A stretch of DNA of 64,000 nucleotides from Clostridia bacterium. Its GTDB lineage: Bacteria; Bacillota; DSM-12270; Thermacetogeniales; Thermacetogeniaceae. Position numbers and translations under genes: made by a program. The stretch's first letter is position 1; every line of letters begins with the position of its first letter. Shown piece by piece: positions 36,008 through 44,449 of this stretch. The DNA lies in assembly GCA_902812385.1 (NCBI GenBank), contig CADDZD010000002.1, forward strand, positions 1 to 64,000. The letters run 5' to 3'. The notes under the pieces were generated by a model, which was not told the origin of the DNA, ran no database searches, and saw nothing but the letters and a program-made list of their open reading frames with translations.

Positions 36008-37093
36008 CTACAACTGCTTGAAAATTTCTTCCCATTTTGCCGCCAGAGCCGCGGTTAACCGGTATATGCGCACCGCCTCCGGCTCTGTGAGAGTTCCGGC
36101 CCCGCAGGCGGGAGTGATCAGCGATTGCGATTTGAGCAGCTGGGGATCAACCCCTTTATTAATCAAGGTTCGCAGCATACCCTTTGTCCGCTCCACTAAG
36201 GAATCAATATCCTCTGCAGCAAGGGCCTCACCGCTGGTCGGCACCAGGCCCCAGGCGATCACCCCGCCTTTGGCAAGAAAATCCTGGAGCAACCCCGGGA
36301 AAAGGGCAAAGCTTTCGGCAAACTGGTAGGCATCGAAGCTGATGATGTCAATGTCGGCTTCCAGCAAGATTGACCAATCCAGGTCGGCACAGGAATGTAC
36401 CCCGGCAACCCCCCCATGGCTCCGGACAAAATCGGCGAACTCCCCCAACTCGGTCATAATTTCCTCTTTACTGACTACAATCCGGTCATACCTGCCGCAG
36501 CTGTCGATCACCGGATCGTCCATAAAAACAAGGACGGGAAGCCCGAACCGGCCCAGTGTCCTTACCTGCCAGGCTGCCTGCAGGGAGAGCTGCTTTAAGA
36601 GCACATCCCGGAGCTGAGGGTCATAGTAGGCAGGACGGCCCTCGGGATCGGTGATCTGGAAACCGGCAGTGAGTAAACCAACCACCTGTCCTTTCAGAAA
36701 CCGCGCCTCGCCGCTGCCCTTTTCTTTCAAAACCTGCAGGAATGTTTCAAATCCTGTTGCCGCTCCCGGAGGAAAAGCCAGATTTGCCAGGCTCTGCTCA
36801 TCCCCCTCTGCCGACCGGAGGTAGACCTCGTAAAAGCGGGCGAGATTTTCAGGCCAATCGGGCTCATCCGATGCAAAGGAAGCTTTAGTGCCCCTGGCAA
36901 CACGTAACAAACCCAGATCCTGGAGGAATTGCAGGAACTGGTCCAGGTAAAACTCTTTTTCCGTTAATCGGGGAAGTTGCGGCCAGTGAGGAATATACGG
37001 CAAATATTCTTTAACAAGAGAAACGGCCACAGATGGATCCTTATGGGGCAGGCTGCCTATTCCTGTTGCCAGACCTTGAGGGCGAAGTTTCAA
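36008..37093 (-). CDS. MetE/UROD-like methyltransferase domain protein
   Basis: Protein of 361 residues from the cobalamin-independent methionine synthase C-terminal / uroporphyrinogen decarboxylase-like superfamily. It opens with TGIGSLPHKDP, typical of this group. Possible zinc ligands are in GVHSCADLDW and the C-terminal TPACGAGTLT, corresponding to the His-x-Cys and final Cys of MetE. It is much shorter than MetE, which has an extra N-terminal half, so methionine synthesis is not certain. Related stand-alone proteins in anaerobes may move methyl groups between corrinoid proteins and thiols; that is inference. Confidence 0.75.
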   Translation of the reverse strand: MKLRPQGLATGIGSLPHKDPSVAVSLVKEYLPYIPHWPQLPRLTEKEFYLDQFLQFLQDLGLLRVARGTKASFASDEPDWPENLARFYEVYLRSAEGDEQSLANLAFPPGAATGFETFLQVLKEKGSGEARFLKGQVVGLLTAGFQITDPEGRPAYYDPQLRDVLLKQLSLQAAWQVRTLGRFGLPVLVFMDDPVIDSCGRYDRIVVSKEEIMTELGEFADFVRSHGGVAGVHSCADLDWSILLEADIDIISFDAYQFAESFALFPGLLQDFLAKGGVIAWGLVPTSGEALAAEDIDSLVERTKGMLRTLINKGVDPQLLKSQSLITPACGAGTLTEPEAVRIYRLTAALAAKWEEIFKQL

Positions 37094-37111
37094 TCTGTCT
37101 CACTCCATTTC

Positions 37112-38104
37112 TCAATAAACCAATCGTTCCACTGCCTTGACCACCAATTCAGCGGCCCTTTTGAGCTTATCTTCATTTACCTTTTCCGCAGTATCCTGAA
37201 AGGTATGATTCCCTTCTAACCAGTTTGGCGAGGTTATCGTTACGGCGGGAATCCCCATTTTACCGAAAGGCTGTTGATCGCTCGTATGGTTAGATGAAAC
37301 CGGTAATACCTGAGGATACAACTTAATCCCCAGTTCTTGGGCGGTTTCGGTTAGCAGTTTCAGGAGAGGGTCTTTTGCCTGATGCGTCCAGACCAGATAC
37401 TCACGGCTCCTGCCGTTACCAAGCGCATCCAGGTTGATGACCGCCTTCACATTTTTCATAGGGTAATTTGCAGCAAAATAGGTGGAGCCTCTAATACCTT
37501 CTTCCTCAAAGGTCCAGGCGGCAAAGAAGATACGGGTGCCGGCACCGAGAGGTTTATTCTTCAGAATTCTCGCCGCCTCTAAAAGCACCGCCACACCGGA
37601 AGCATTGTCATTTGCTCCGGGAAAGAAACTTTTCCCTAAAAGCCCCAGGTGATCGTAATGGGCAGAAATTATTATCATGTTCGTAACGTTTCTGCAATCA
37701 TCAGCTCCTAAATATCCCAATACATTGTCGGCAAGGAGAACATCAGATTCCGATGTCTTTGGCTTCCAGCGATCCCCCTGCTTCCACAAAGTAAAACGTT
37801 TGCCGGTTACAGTCTGAAAATAGGTGCCCCCTTCTCCCCCGGGTTTTAAACCCAGTTTCTGAAACTGACTCGCTATAAACCTGGCAGCCCTGTCCCCTCC
37901 AACGCTACCGGGTGCCCTGCCCTGAAAATAAGGGGAAGACAGTTTTTTTACATGGAACAGTGCAAAGGCACCGGACACCTCCGTGTTTCCGCTGTAGGCT
38001 TCCCGGTACCAGGCCAGGGGTGTATGCATGTCATACAGAAGCATTATCCCTACAAGCCCTGCTCCTGCAAGAAGCAACAAAACAGGGCCTACCCTTCGCT
38101 TCAA
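37112..38104 (-). CDS. M28 family metallopeptidase, membrane anchored
   Basis: Zinc aminopeptidase of family M28, 330 residues. An N-terminal hydrophobic segment (residues 5-24) is a signal anchor, so the catalytic part is outside the cell. Metal ligands are visible in order: AHYDH, then GANDNASG, then the catalytic glutamate pair in FEEEGIRGS, NLDALGNG, and a late histidine in SSNHTSDQQPF. An early PA-type insertion is absent. It lies 18 bases from the MetE-like gene and 34 from the ACT gene; no shared pathway is evident. Confidence 0.88.
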   Translation of the reverse strand: MKRRVGPVLLLLAGAGLVGIMLLYDMHTPLAWYREAYSGNTEVSGAFALFHVKKLSSPYFQGRAPGSVGGDRAARFIASQFQKLGLKPGGEGGTYFQTVTGKRFTLWKQGDRWKPKTSESDVLLADNVLGYLGADDCRNVTNMIIISAHYDHLGLLGKSFFPGANDNASGVAVLLEAARILKNKPLGAGTRIFFAAWTFEEEGIRGSTYFAANYPMKNVKAVINLDALGNGRSREYLVWTHQAKDPLLKLLTETAQELGIKLYPQVLPVSSNHTSDQQPFGKMGIPAVTITSPNWLEGNHTFQDTAEKVNEDKLKRAAELVVKAVERLVY

Positions 38105-38138
38105 AACCCAGCTTTCGCTCCTCTCACCGTCTGTTGCT

Positions 38139-38570
38139 TTATAGATTATAGACCTCTTCCTCGCTGAATATCTTCAATCCCTTTTCCTCAAGCAGCTTTA
38201 TGGCAACCCTGGGGTTTTCAACCCGGAAGACGGCCAGGGCATCCTGTGAAACCTTTTCTACAAAAGCATACATGTACTCGATGTTTACGCCCGCCTCCTG
38301 CATCAGCGTCAGAATATCAGCCAGTCCGCCCGGGCGATCCGGTATCTGCACTGCGATGACATCGGTAAGGCTGACGGTGAAACCCTCTTTTCTCAGGACC
38401 TCATAGGCATCCTCAGGCCGGTTGACAATCAGGCGTAAGATACCGAAATCAGCGGTGTCCGCAATAGAGAAGGCGCGGATATTGATACCATGATTGCCGA
38501 TTGCCCTGGTTACATCGGCCAGTCTCCCACACTTGTTTTCCAGGAAAACAGAAATTTGCTTAACCGGCAT
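38139..38570 (-). CDS. Tandem ACT-domain protein
   Basis: Protein of 143 residues made of two ACT domains (about 3-68 and 70-140): the first begins KQISVFLENKCGRLADVTRAI, the second AVQIPDRPGGLADILTLMQEAGVNI. ACT domains bind amino acids. Stand-alone double-ACT proteins of this type sit next to phenylacetate-CoA ligase genes in many anaerobes, as here (17-base gap), and probably sense an aromatic or branched amino acid connected to the ligase. There is no catalytic domain. Confidence 0.85.
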   Translation of the reverse strand: MPVKQISVFLENKCGRLADVTRAIGNHGINIRAFSIADTADFGILRLIVNRPEDAYEVLRKEGFTVSLTDVIAVQIPDRPGGLADILTLMQEAGVNIEYMYAFVEKVSQDALAVFRVENPRVAIKLLEEKGLKIFSEEEVYNL

Positions 38571-38587
38571 AGCTTGCTCCCCCTTTG

Positions 38588-39892
38588 TTAAAGTTGGCGG
38601 TGGTCTATTACTCGTTTCGCTTTGCCCTCACTGCGCTCAATGGTCTTTGGTTCTACAAGTTTTACCTTAACGGAAATACCTAACACCTCTTCAATCTCAC
38701 GTCTGATCTGACCCTCCAAATGTTCGAGTCCTCTCACGGCATCGGTAAAGACGTGCTCCGAAACCTCCACCCAAACCTCCAGTTCATCTAACTGGCCCCT
38801 GCGTTCCACGATTATCAAATAGTGCGGCTCGGTCTGGTTGATGCGCAGGAGCACCTCTTCGATCTGGGAAGGAAATACATTGACTCCTCTAATGACAAGC
38901 ATGTCATCGGTTCTTCCGACAAAACGCGCTATTTTTTGATGGGTGCGCCCGCAGGGGCAGTCTCCGGGTTGGATCATGGTGATGTCTCGGGTTCGATAGC
39001 GGATCAGCGGCAGGGCCTCTTTGGTAAGGGTTGTGATCACCAGTTCCCCGTAGTTACCGGGAGGTAGCTGTTCTCCTGTTTCAGGATCGATGATTTCTAC
39101 CAGGAAGTGGTCCTCCCAGATGTGCAGCCCGTCTTTAACAGGGCACTCCACCGCAACACCAGGGCCGATGATTTCACTCAAGCCATAGATATCAAGAGCC
39201 ATCAGACCAAGACGCCTTTCGATCTGGTCACGCATCTTCAAAGAAAAGGGTTCCGCCCCGAAAAGACCGCCCTTGAGCTTGAGGTCATCCTTGCTTATCC
39301 CCATTTCTTCCATCACTTCCGCCAGATAAAGGGCGTACGAAGGAGTGCAGGTCAGGATGGTGCTTCCAAAGTCCTTCATGATCATGATCTGCCGCTTGGT
39401 GTGCCCTCCAGAAACAGGTATTACAGAGGCGCCAATGCGCTCGGCCCCATAGTGGACACCGAGACCACCGGTAAACAGGCCGTACCCATATGCGTTATGG
39501 ATCATCGATTGCTTCGTGGCCCCACAGCAGGTTAGGGCCCGGGCCATCACTTCCGCCCAAACGTCAAGGTCCTGCCTGGTATATCCTACTACCGTAGGTT
39601 TCCCTGTTGTTCCGGAGGAGGCGTGCAGCCTCACCACTTCACTCAGGGGCACGGCAAACAGCCCGTAAGGATAGTTGTCCCGCAGGTCGTTTTTAGTTGT
39701 AAAAGGGAGTTTTAGTAAATCCTCAAGGGTTTGGATGTCATTTGGACCCAAACCGCGTTCCTGGAGGGCACGGCGGTAAAACGGGACCTCGTAATAGACG
39801 CGGCGGACCGTATTGCGCAACCGCTCTTCCTGCAGGGCCCGCAGCTCTGAACGGGGCATACACTCATATTTCTCGTTCCAGTATAAAGTCAA
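38588..39892 (-). CDS. paaK: Phenylacetate-CoA ligase family protein
   Basis: Adenylate-forming acid-CoA ligase of the PaaK type, about 434 residues. The AMP-binding P-loop is [17 protein letters not shown], followed by [42 protein letters not shown] and the hinge region [22 protein letters not shown]. The N-terminus [14 protein letters not shown] is standard. The start is TTG at 39892, eight bases after AGGGAGAGG. In anaerobes these ligases activate phenylacetate or indoleacetate from amino acid breakdown; the exact acid cannot be told from sequence. Confidence 0.88.
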   Translation of the reverse strand: MTLYWNEKYECMPRSELRALQEERLRNTVRRVYYEVPFYRRALQERGLGPNDIQTLEDLLKLPFTTKNDLRDNYPYGLFAVPLSEVVRLHASSGTTGKPTVVGYTRQDLDVWAEVMARALTCCGATKQSMIHNAYGYGLFTGGLGVHYGAERIGASVIPVSGGHTKRQIMIMKDFGSTILTCTPSYALYLAEVMEEMGISKDDLKLKGGLFGAEPFSLKMRDQIERRLGLMALDIYGLSEIIGPGVAVECPVKDGLHIWEDHFLVEIIDPETGEQLPPGNYGELVITTLTKEALPLIRYRTRDITMIQPGDCPCGRTHQKIARFVGRTDDMLVIRGVNVFPSQIEEVLLRINQTEPHYLIIVERRGQLDELEVWVEVSEHVFTDAVRGLEHLEGQIRREIEEVLGISVKVKLVEPKTIERSEGKAKRVIDHRQL

Positions 39893-40005
39893 CTTTTTAT
39901 CCTCTCCCTTTATCCCATAAATGTTACAACCAATGGTAAGGGGTTTGAGAACAGATGTCAACCTTTTTCCGGGCAAGAGAAGCAATAACAGAAGTTAAAA
40001 ACAGG

Positions 40006-40206
40006 CAAAAAGAAACCCCACATATGCCGTGGCAGACGGGTGTTTCTGAACCTCGGCTCAGCACGGTGGTGCCCTCCTGGTTGCTTTTTGTTCCCCCGCA
40101 ACGGGGTCTACAAGCCACAACCAGAGCCCAGGCTCCTTATTTTTTGGTGTTGGCTCAAAACTCCCGAGTCGCCACGCACATCGTAGGGTTTTTGCTCCGT
40201 TATGCT
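40006..40206 (-). ncRNA. ssrS: Likely 6S RNA
   Basis: No gene is present between paaK and aspS, but a strong promoter drives a 200-base RNA that folds as a long hairpin. The ends pair: AAACCCTAC and CGTGGC at the 5' side match GCCACG and GTGGGGTTT at the 3' side, allowing G-U pairs. An inner part pairs CTCTGGTTG with CAACCAGGAG around the apical hairpin CCCCGTTGCGGGG, leaving an open middle. The 3' end runs into CTTTTT. In Bacillus subtilis the 6S-1 RNA gene also lies just downstream of aspS. Rod shape, length, promoter and neighbour agree; I could not run a covariance model. Confidence 0.65.
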
Positions 40207-40212
40207 GTCACT

Positions 40213-40241
40213 ATCATACCACACAGCCGCTCTTATTTCAA
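40213..40241 (-). promoter_or_regulatory. Sigma-A promoter of the 6S RNA candidate
   Basis: On the minus strand TTGAAA (40236-40241) and TATGAT (40213-40218) are separated by exactly 17 bases. The predicted start is near 40206. It is one of the two best promoter matches in the window. Confidence 0.75.
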
Positions 40242-40267
40242 GGAATAGGCCCCGCAGAGGGACCAGT

Positions 40268-42064
40268 CTACCTCACAACTTTAATTTTATCATCAGAGCA
40301 AGTGATATGCAGTTCCGCCAGCTGCTTTGCTGTAACAGGCGCAGGTGCTTTGGTTAACAGGCAGGTAGCGCTTTGGGTTTTCGGAAATGCGATCACTTCC
40401 CGGATTGTGTTGAGGTGGAGCATGAGCATCATCATTCTGTCAAAGCCAAAGGCAATACCCCCATGAGGAGGGGCACCGTAATCAAGGGCTTCCAACAAGA
40501 AACCAAACTTCTCCTCGATGGCATCCTGGGGGAGGCCGATCACCCGGAAGAGCCGCTCCTGCAGTTCCCGGGAGTGGTTGCGGATGCTCCCTCCCCCTAA
40601 TTCCGTTCCGTTTAAAACCAGGTCGTAGGCGCGGGCCCTGACCTTGCCGGGGTCCGTTTCCAATAAGGGTATATCCTCCTCCCGCGGCGCGGTAAAGGGA
40701 TGGTGAACCGCCTCAAACCGTTTTTCCTCTTCATTATACTCAAGCAGTGGAAAATCGGTGATCCAGACAAAGGAAAATTGATCAGCATCTATTAAATCCA
40801 GGCGATTCGCCAACTCCAGGCGCAGTTGACCAAGCACGCTCGCTGCTATATCTTCCTTATCGGCGATAAACAACAGCAGGTCTCCCTTCTCCCCTCCCAT
40901 TTTCGCGACAAGGTCCGCAAGTTCCGGGGGGGTAAATAACTTTGCCAGTGGGGACCTTACTCCTTCATCACCCAACTGAAACCAGGCGAGGCCCCTAGCC
41001 CCCCAACTTGTAACAAGTTTGCCAAGGTCATCGAGCACCTTGCGGGAGAAGGATGCCGCTCCGGGCACGCGGATTCCCCGGACAACTCCTCCCCGCTTAA
41101 CGGCATCGGCGAAAACCCTGCAAGTGCTGTCCCGTACTTGCGAAGAGATATCGACGATCTGCATTCCGAAACGAAGATCGGGCTTATCACTGCCATAAAG
41201 GTCCATGGCCTCCTGGTAACTGAGGCGCGGGAACGGTATCGCCAGCTCCCTTCCGAGCACCTGTTTGAACAGTTCCGCCATCATTTCCTCTGTCAGCGAC
41301 TGGATATCCTGTTCCTTTATAAAAGACATCTCTATATCAAGCTGGGTAAACTCCGGTTGCCGGTCTGCCCTGAGATCCTCATCCCGAAAACACCTGGCAA
41401 ACTGAAAATAGCGCTCAAAGCCGGCGATCATTAAAATCTGCTTAAATAACTGAGGGGATTGGGGCAGGGCATAAAACTGGCCTGGATTGAGCCTGCTCGG
41501 GACCAGATAGTCCCGGGCGCCCTCAGGGGTGCTCCTGGTCAGCATCGGGGTCTCCACTTCCAGGAAACCCCTGTTGGTTAAGAAGTCCCTGATCACCTTC
41601 GCCGCCTGGTGCCTTAAAGTAAAGGCCTGCCAGCATTCGGGGCGCCTGAGGTCAAGGTAGCGGTAGCGCAGGCGCAGGGCCTCATCCACCTCAGGGGCAT
41701 CGCCCGGGTAAAAGGGAAGAGATCTGGCGACATTAAGAATCCGTATTCCTTCGGCGGCAACTTCAACCTGGCCTGTGGCCATGTTTGGATTCTCTGTTCC
41801 CGGAGGGCGCCTTCTCACCTCTCCCCAGACGGCCAGAACATACTCCGGACGCACCGCCTGGCCTTTTTCAAAGGTTTCTTCCTGCAAATCGGGACTCAAC
41901 ACGATCTGCACAACGCCGCCCCGGTCGCGGAGATCCAAAAAGATAACCCCCCCGTGGTCACGCCTTTTCTGGACCCAACCCATCAACACCACTTGTTGCC
42001 CGACATGGCTGGTAGAAAGTTCACCGCAGCTATGGGTCCGACTCAATTCTCCGATGCCTTCCAC
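40268..42064 (-). CDS. aspS: Aspartyl-tRNA synthetase
   Basis: AspRS, class II synthetase, 598 residues, bacterial type. An N-terminal anticodon-binding OB fold (about 1-110) has VVLMGWVQKRRDHGGVIFLDLRDR. Catalytic motif 2 is FRDEDLRADRQPEFTQLD, the GAD insertion follows, and motif 3 is GIAFGFDRMMMLM. Whether it also charges tRNA-Asn cannot be read here; an indirect route needing GatCAB is common in this group. The gap after hisS is one base, so the two are co-transcribed. Confidence 0.97.
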   Translation of the reverse strand: MEGIGELSRTHSCGELSTSHVGQQVVLMGWVQKRRDHGGVIFLDLRDRGGVVQIVLSPDLQEETFEKGQAVRPEYVLAVWGEVRRRPPGTENPNMATGQVEVAAEGIRILNVARSLPFYPGDAPEVDEALRLRYRYLDLRRPECWQAFTLRHQAAKVIRDFLTNRGFLEVETPMLTRSTPEGARDYLVPSRLNPGQFYALPQSPQLFKQILMIAGFERYFQFARCFRDEDLRADRQPEFTQLDIEMSFIKEQDIQSLTEEMMAELFKQVLGRELAIPFPRLSYQEAMDLYGSDKPDLRFGMQIVDISSQVRDSTCRVFADAVKRGGVVRGIRVPGAASFSRKVLDDLGKLVTSWGARGLAWFQLGDEGVRSPLAKLFTPPELADLVAKMGGEKGDLLLFIADKEDIAASVLGQLRLELANRLDLIDADQFSFVWITDFPLLEYNEEEKRFEAVHHPFTAPREEDIPLLETDPGKVRARAYDLVLNGTELGGGSIRNHSRELQERLFRVIGLPQDAIEEKFGFLLEALDYGAPPHGGIAFGFDRMMMLMLHLNTIREVIAFPKTQSATCLLTKAPAPVTAKQLAELHITCSDDKIKVVR

Positions 42065-42065
42065 C

Positions 42066-43334
42066 CTACTGCCTCCTATTCCTTAACTCAGCCAGCACCT
42101 TAAAAAGCTCTTCACGCTTAATGGCTGTTTGAGTTCCGCTTGTCATATCTCTTAGGGTAACCTTACCCTCCCGCAGTTCCTCCTCTCCAAGGAGGAGCAC
42201 ATAGCGGGCTCCCATCCTCCCGGCAGATTTCATCTGGGCTTTGAGGCTGCGTCCCAGAAAGTCCTTTTCGGCAGGGAAGCCCCCGCGTCGCAATTCTGTC
42301 ATAAGACGGAATGCTTCAAAATCCCCTTCACCTGCCGTTGCCACAAAAATGATCTCCGGAGCCTCAATCGGGATGGGAACGCCTTTCTTTTCGAGGGCAA
42401 GCAGCACACGTTCAAGTCCTATGGCCACACCTATTCCGGGAATTGAAGGTCCGCCGACCGTTTCCACCAGGTTGTTGTAGCGTCCCCCCCCGGCAACAGA
42501 GCTCTGGGCTCCAAGACCCGGGCAGGTAACCTCGAAAGCGGTATTCGTATAGTAATCCAGCCCACGCACTAATTTTTCGTTTACCGTAACAGGCACTCCG
42601 GCTACCTGGAGGTAGTTCTGCACCTTCTCAAAGTGCATGCGGCAGTCATCGCACATATAATCCTTGAGGCGGGGTGCGTCTGCCAGTATTTCCTGGCACC
42701 CGGTATCCTTGCAGTCCAGCAAACGCAGCGGGTTGCGAGCCAGCCTGTCCCTGCAGAAATCGCAAAGAGAACCGGAATAAGGCTCAACAAAACGCTGCAG
42801 GGCCCTTCCGTAAACAGGCCTGCATCCCGGGCAACCCACGCTGTTTATTTCTACCTGGATATCGGTTAGCCCTAGCTTTTGGAAATAATCCCAGGTAAAA
42901 CTTACAATTTCGGCATCCAGCGAGGGATCATTGCTGCCGAAAGCTTCAATGCCAACCTGGTGAAACTGGCGATAGCGCCCCGCCTGGGGGCGGTCGTAGC
43001 GAAACATGGGACCGATATAATACAGCTTGACGGGTTGCGGTTGGGTATCCAGGTGATGCTCGAGGTAGGAACGCACCACGGCCGCGGTTCCCTCGGGGCG
43101 GAGGGTGATGCTCCGGCCGCCGCGGTCCTTGAAGGTGTACATCTCCTTTTGAACTATATCGGTGGCATCACCGATACCACGCAGAAAAAGTTCAGTGTGC
43201 TCGAAAATCGGGGTCCTGATCTCCTGGTAGCCGTAACTCCGGGACAGATCCCGGGCAACCTGCTCTATATACTGCCACCTTTCCACCTCACCGGGCAAGA
43301 GATCTTTCGTTCCCCGGGGTGCACTTATCGCCAA
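42066..43334 (-). CDS. hisS: Histidyl-tRNA synthetase
   Basis: HisRS, class II synthetase, about 422 residues. The start SAPRGTKDLLPGEV is typical. Motif 1 is near YGYQEIRTPIFEHTELF, motif 2 is FRYDRPQAGRYRQFHQVGIEAFG, the histidine loop is RGLDYYTNTAFEV, and motif 3 is GIGVAIGLERVLLAL. The C-terminal anticodon domain follows. The start is TTG at 43334 after GGAGTG; a GTG at 43343 overlaps that site. The hisS-aspS pair is conserved in Firmicutes. Confidence 0.96.
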   Translation of the reverse strand: MAISAPRGTKDLLPGEVERWQYIEQVARDLSRSYGYQEIRTPIFEHTELFLRGIGDATDIVQKEMYTFKDRGGRSITLRPEGTAAVVRSYLEHHLDTQPQPVKLYYIGPMFRYDRPQAGRYRQFHQVGIEAFGSNDPSLDAEIVSFTWDYFQKLGLTDIQVEINSVGCPGCRPVYGRALQRFVEPYSGSLCDFCRDRLARNPLRLLDCKDTGCQEILADAPRLKDYMCDDCRMHFEKVQNYLQVAGVPVTVNEKLVRGLDYYTNTAFEVTCPGLGAQSSVAGGGRYNNLVETVGGPSIPGIGVAIGLERVLLALEKKGVPIPIEAPEIIFVATAGEGDFEAFRLMTELRRGGFPAEKDFLGRSLKAQMKSAGRMGARYVLLLGEEELREGKVTLRDMTSGTQTAIKREELFKVLAELRNRRQ

Positions 43335-43354
43335 TAAGATCACTCCTATCTCTA

Positions 43355-43972
43355 TTATAGAAACGGGTTGTTCACCCGCTCATGGCCGACCGTGGAGGCC
43401 GGCCCATGCCCGGGATAAACAACGCAGCTATCATCACAGGGTAGAATCTTGCTTCTGATGGAGTCCAACAGCTGTTTATAGGAGCCACCGGGAAAGTCGG
43501 TTCTCCCGATCGAACCGGCAAACAGGGTATCCCCGGTAAAGATCGCCCCTTCTGTTTTCAAACAGACACCTCCCCGGGTATGGCCGGGGGTATGCAGAAC
43601 CTCAAACCTCAGGTTGCCGATGGTGATTTCCTCCCCATCGGAGATCAGCATGTCTGCCTTTGGGCTCTGGAATGGACTTCCCATATAAAGGGAAAGATTT
43701 AAATCGGGATGTGCCAGCAGCGGAGCATCGTCGGGATGAATCAAGAGTTTCGCTCCGGTTCCTTCTTTGACATCATAATTGGCAGCAATGTGATCTATAT
43801 GCCCATGGGTGTTCACTATGTACTTGACCTTTAAGCCCTCTTTTTTTATTTCCGCAAGGATACGTGATGCATCACCCCCGGGGTCGATTACCAGGGCATC
43901 TTTTGTTTCCTCACACCAAACAATGTAGCAGTTGGCCATCATCGAGCCAACCGCCAGAGATTTCACCTGCAT
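43355..43972 (-). CDS. Metallo-beta-lactamase-fold hydrolase (glyoxalase II-like)
   Basis: MBL-fold hydrolase of 205 residues, similar to the short YcbL/GloB-like group. Metal ligands are THGHIDH near residue 54, HTPGHTRGG, GDTLF and the final GHG histidine. It lacks the C-terminal glutathione-binding domain of true glyoxalase II, so the substrate is open; thioester hydrolysis is one idea. It sits between dtd and hisS, an arrangement seen in other Clostridia. Confidence 0.85.
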   Translation of the reverse strand: MQVKSLAVGSMMANCYIVWCEETKDALVIDPGGDASRILAEIKKEGLKVKYIVNTHGHIDHIAANYDVKEGTGAKLLIHPDDAPLLAHPDLNLSLYMGSPFQSPKADMLISDGEEITIGNLRFEVLHTPGHTRGGVCLKTEGAIFTGDTLFAGSIGRTDFPGGSYKQLLDSIRSKILPCDDSCVVYPGHGPASTVGHERVNNPFL

Positions 43973-43988
43973 TTATCCGACCTCCAAA

Positions 43989-44438
43989 TTAAAAAATTCT
44001 TTTACTGTCCAGCAGGATGGTAACCGGGCCGTCGTTAACTATCCCGACTTCCATCATGGTCTGAAATTCCCCTGTCGTGATCCGGAGTCCGCTCAGTGAA
44101 AGCCTGTTCAAAAATTCCTCATAAAGGGGAAGAGCATGTTCTGGCAGGGCTGCTTTTGTAAAACTGGGGCGTCTGCCCTTCCGGCAGTCCCCATAAAGGG
44201 TAAACTGGGACACCACAAGGATTTCCCCCTTGACATCCTGTACTGAATAGTTGAACTTGCCTTCGGGATCGGGAAAAATCCGTAAGCCGAGAATTTTATC
44301 GGCAAGATAGGTGGCATCCTCCAGGCTGTCCTCATTTCCCACGCCCAGCAACACCACAAGCCCCTGTCCGATCCTCCCTTTTTCCCTGCCTTCCACCTTC
44401 ACCCAGCCGCAGCTGACTCTCTGTACAACGGCTCGCAC
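43989..44438 (-). CDS. dtd: D-aminoacyl-tRNA deacylase
   Basis: Dtd removes D-amino acids (and glycine) from mischarged tRNAs, 149 residues. The family's catalytic motif [17 protein letters not shown] is present, as is the proofreading loop at the C-terminus, [14 protein letters not shown], containing the NxGP(V/F)T signature. The start is GTG 44438, seven bases after GAGGAG, giving MRAVVQRVS as in homologues. The gene follows relA by eleven bases, a conserved pair. Confidence 0.95.
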   Translation of the reverse strand: MRAVVQRVSCGWVKVEGREKGRIGQGLVVLLGVGNEDSLEDATYLADKILGLRIFPDPEGKFNYSVQDVKGEILVVSQFTLYGDCRKGRRPSFTKAALPEHALPLYEEFLNRLSLSGLRITTGEFQTMMEVGIVNDGPVTILLDSKRIF

Positions 44439-44449
44439 AAACTCACTCC

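Noticed and set aside
40020-40140. T-box riboswitch for aspS/hisS
   Set aside because: A GGTGG-like string is present, but there is no AGGGTGGNACCGCG core. The RNA lies downstream of aspS and folds like 6S RNA.
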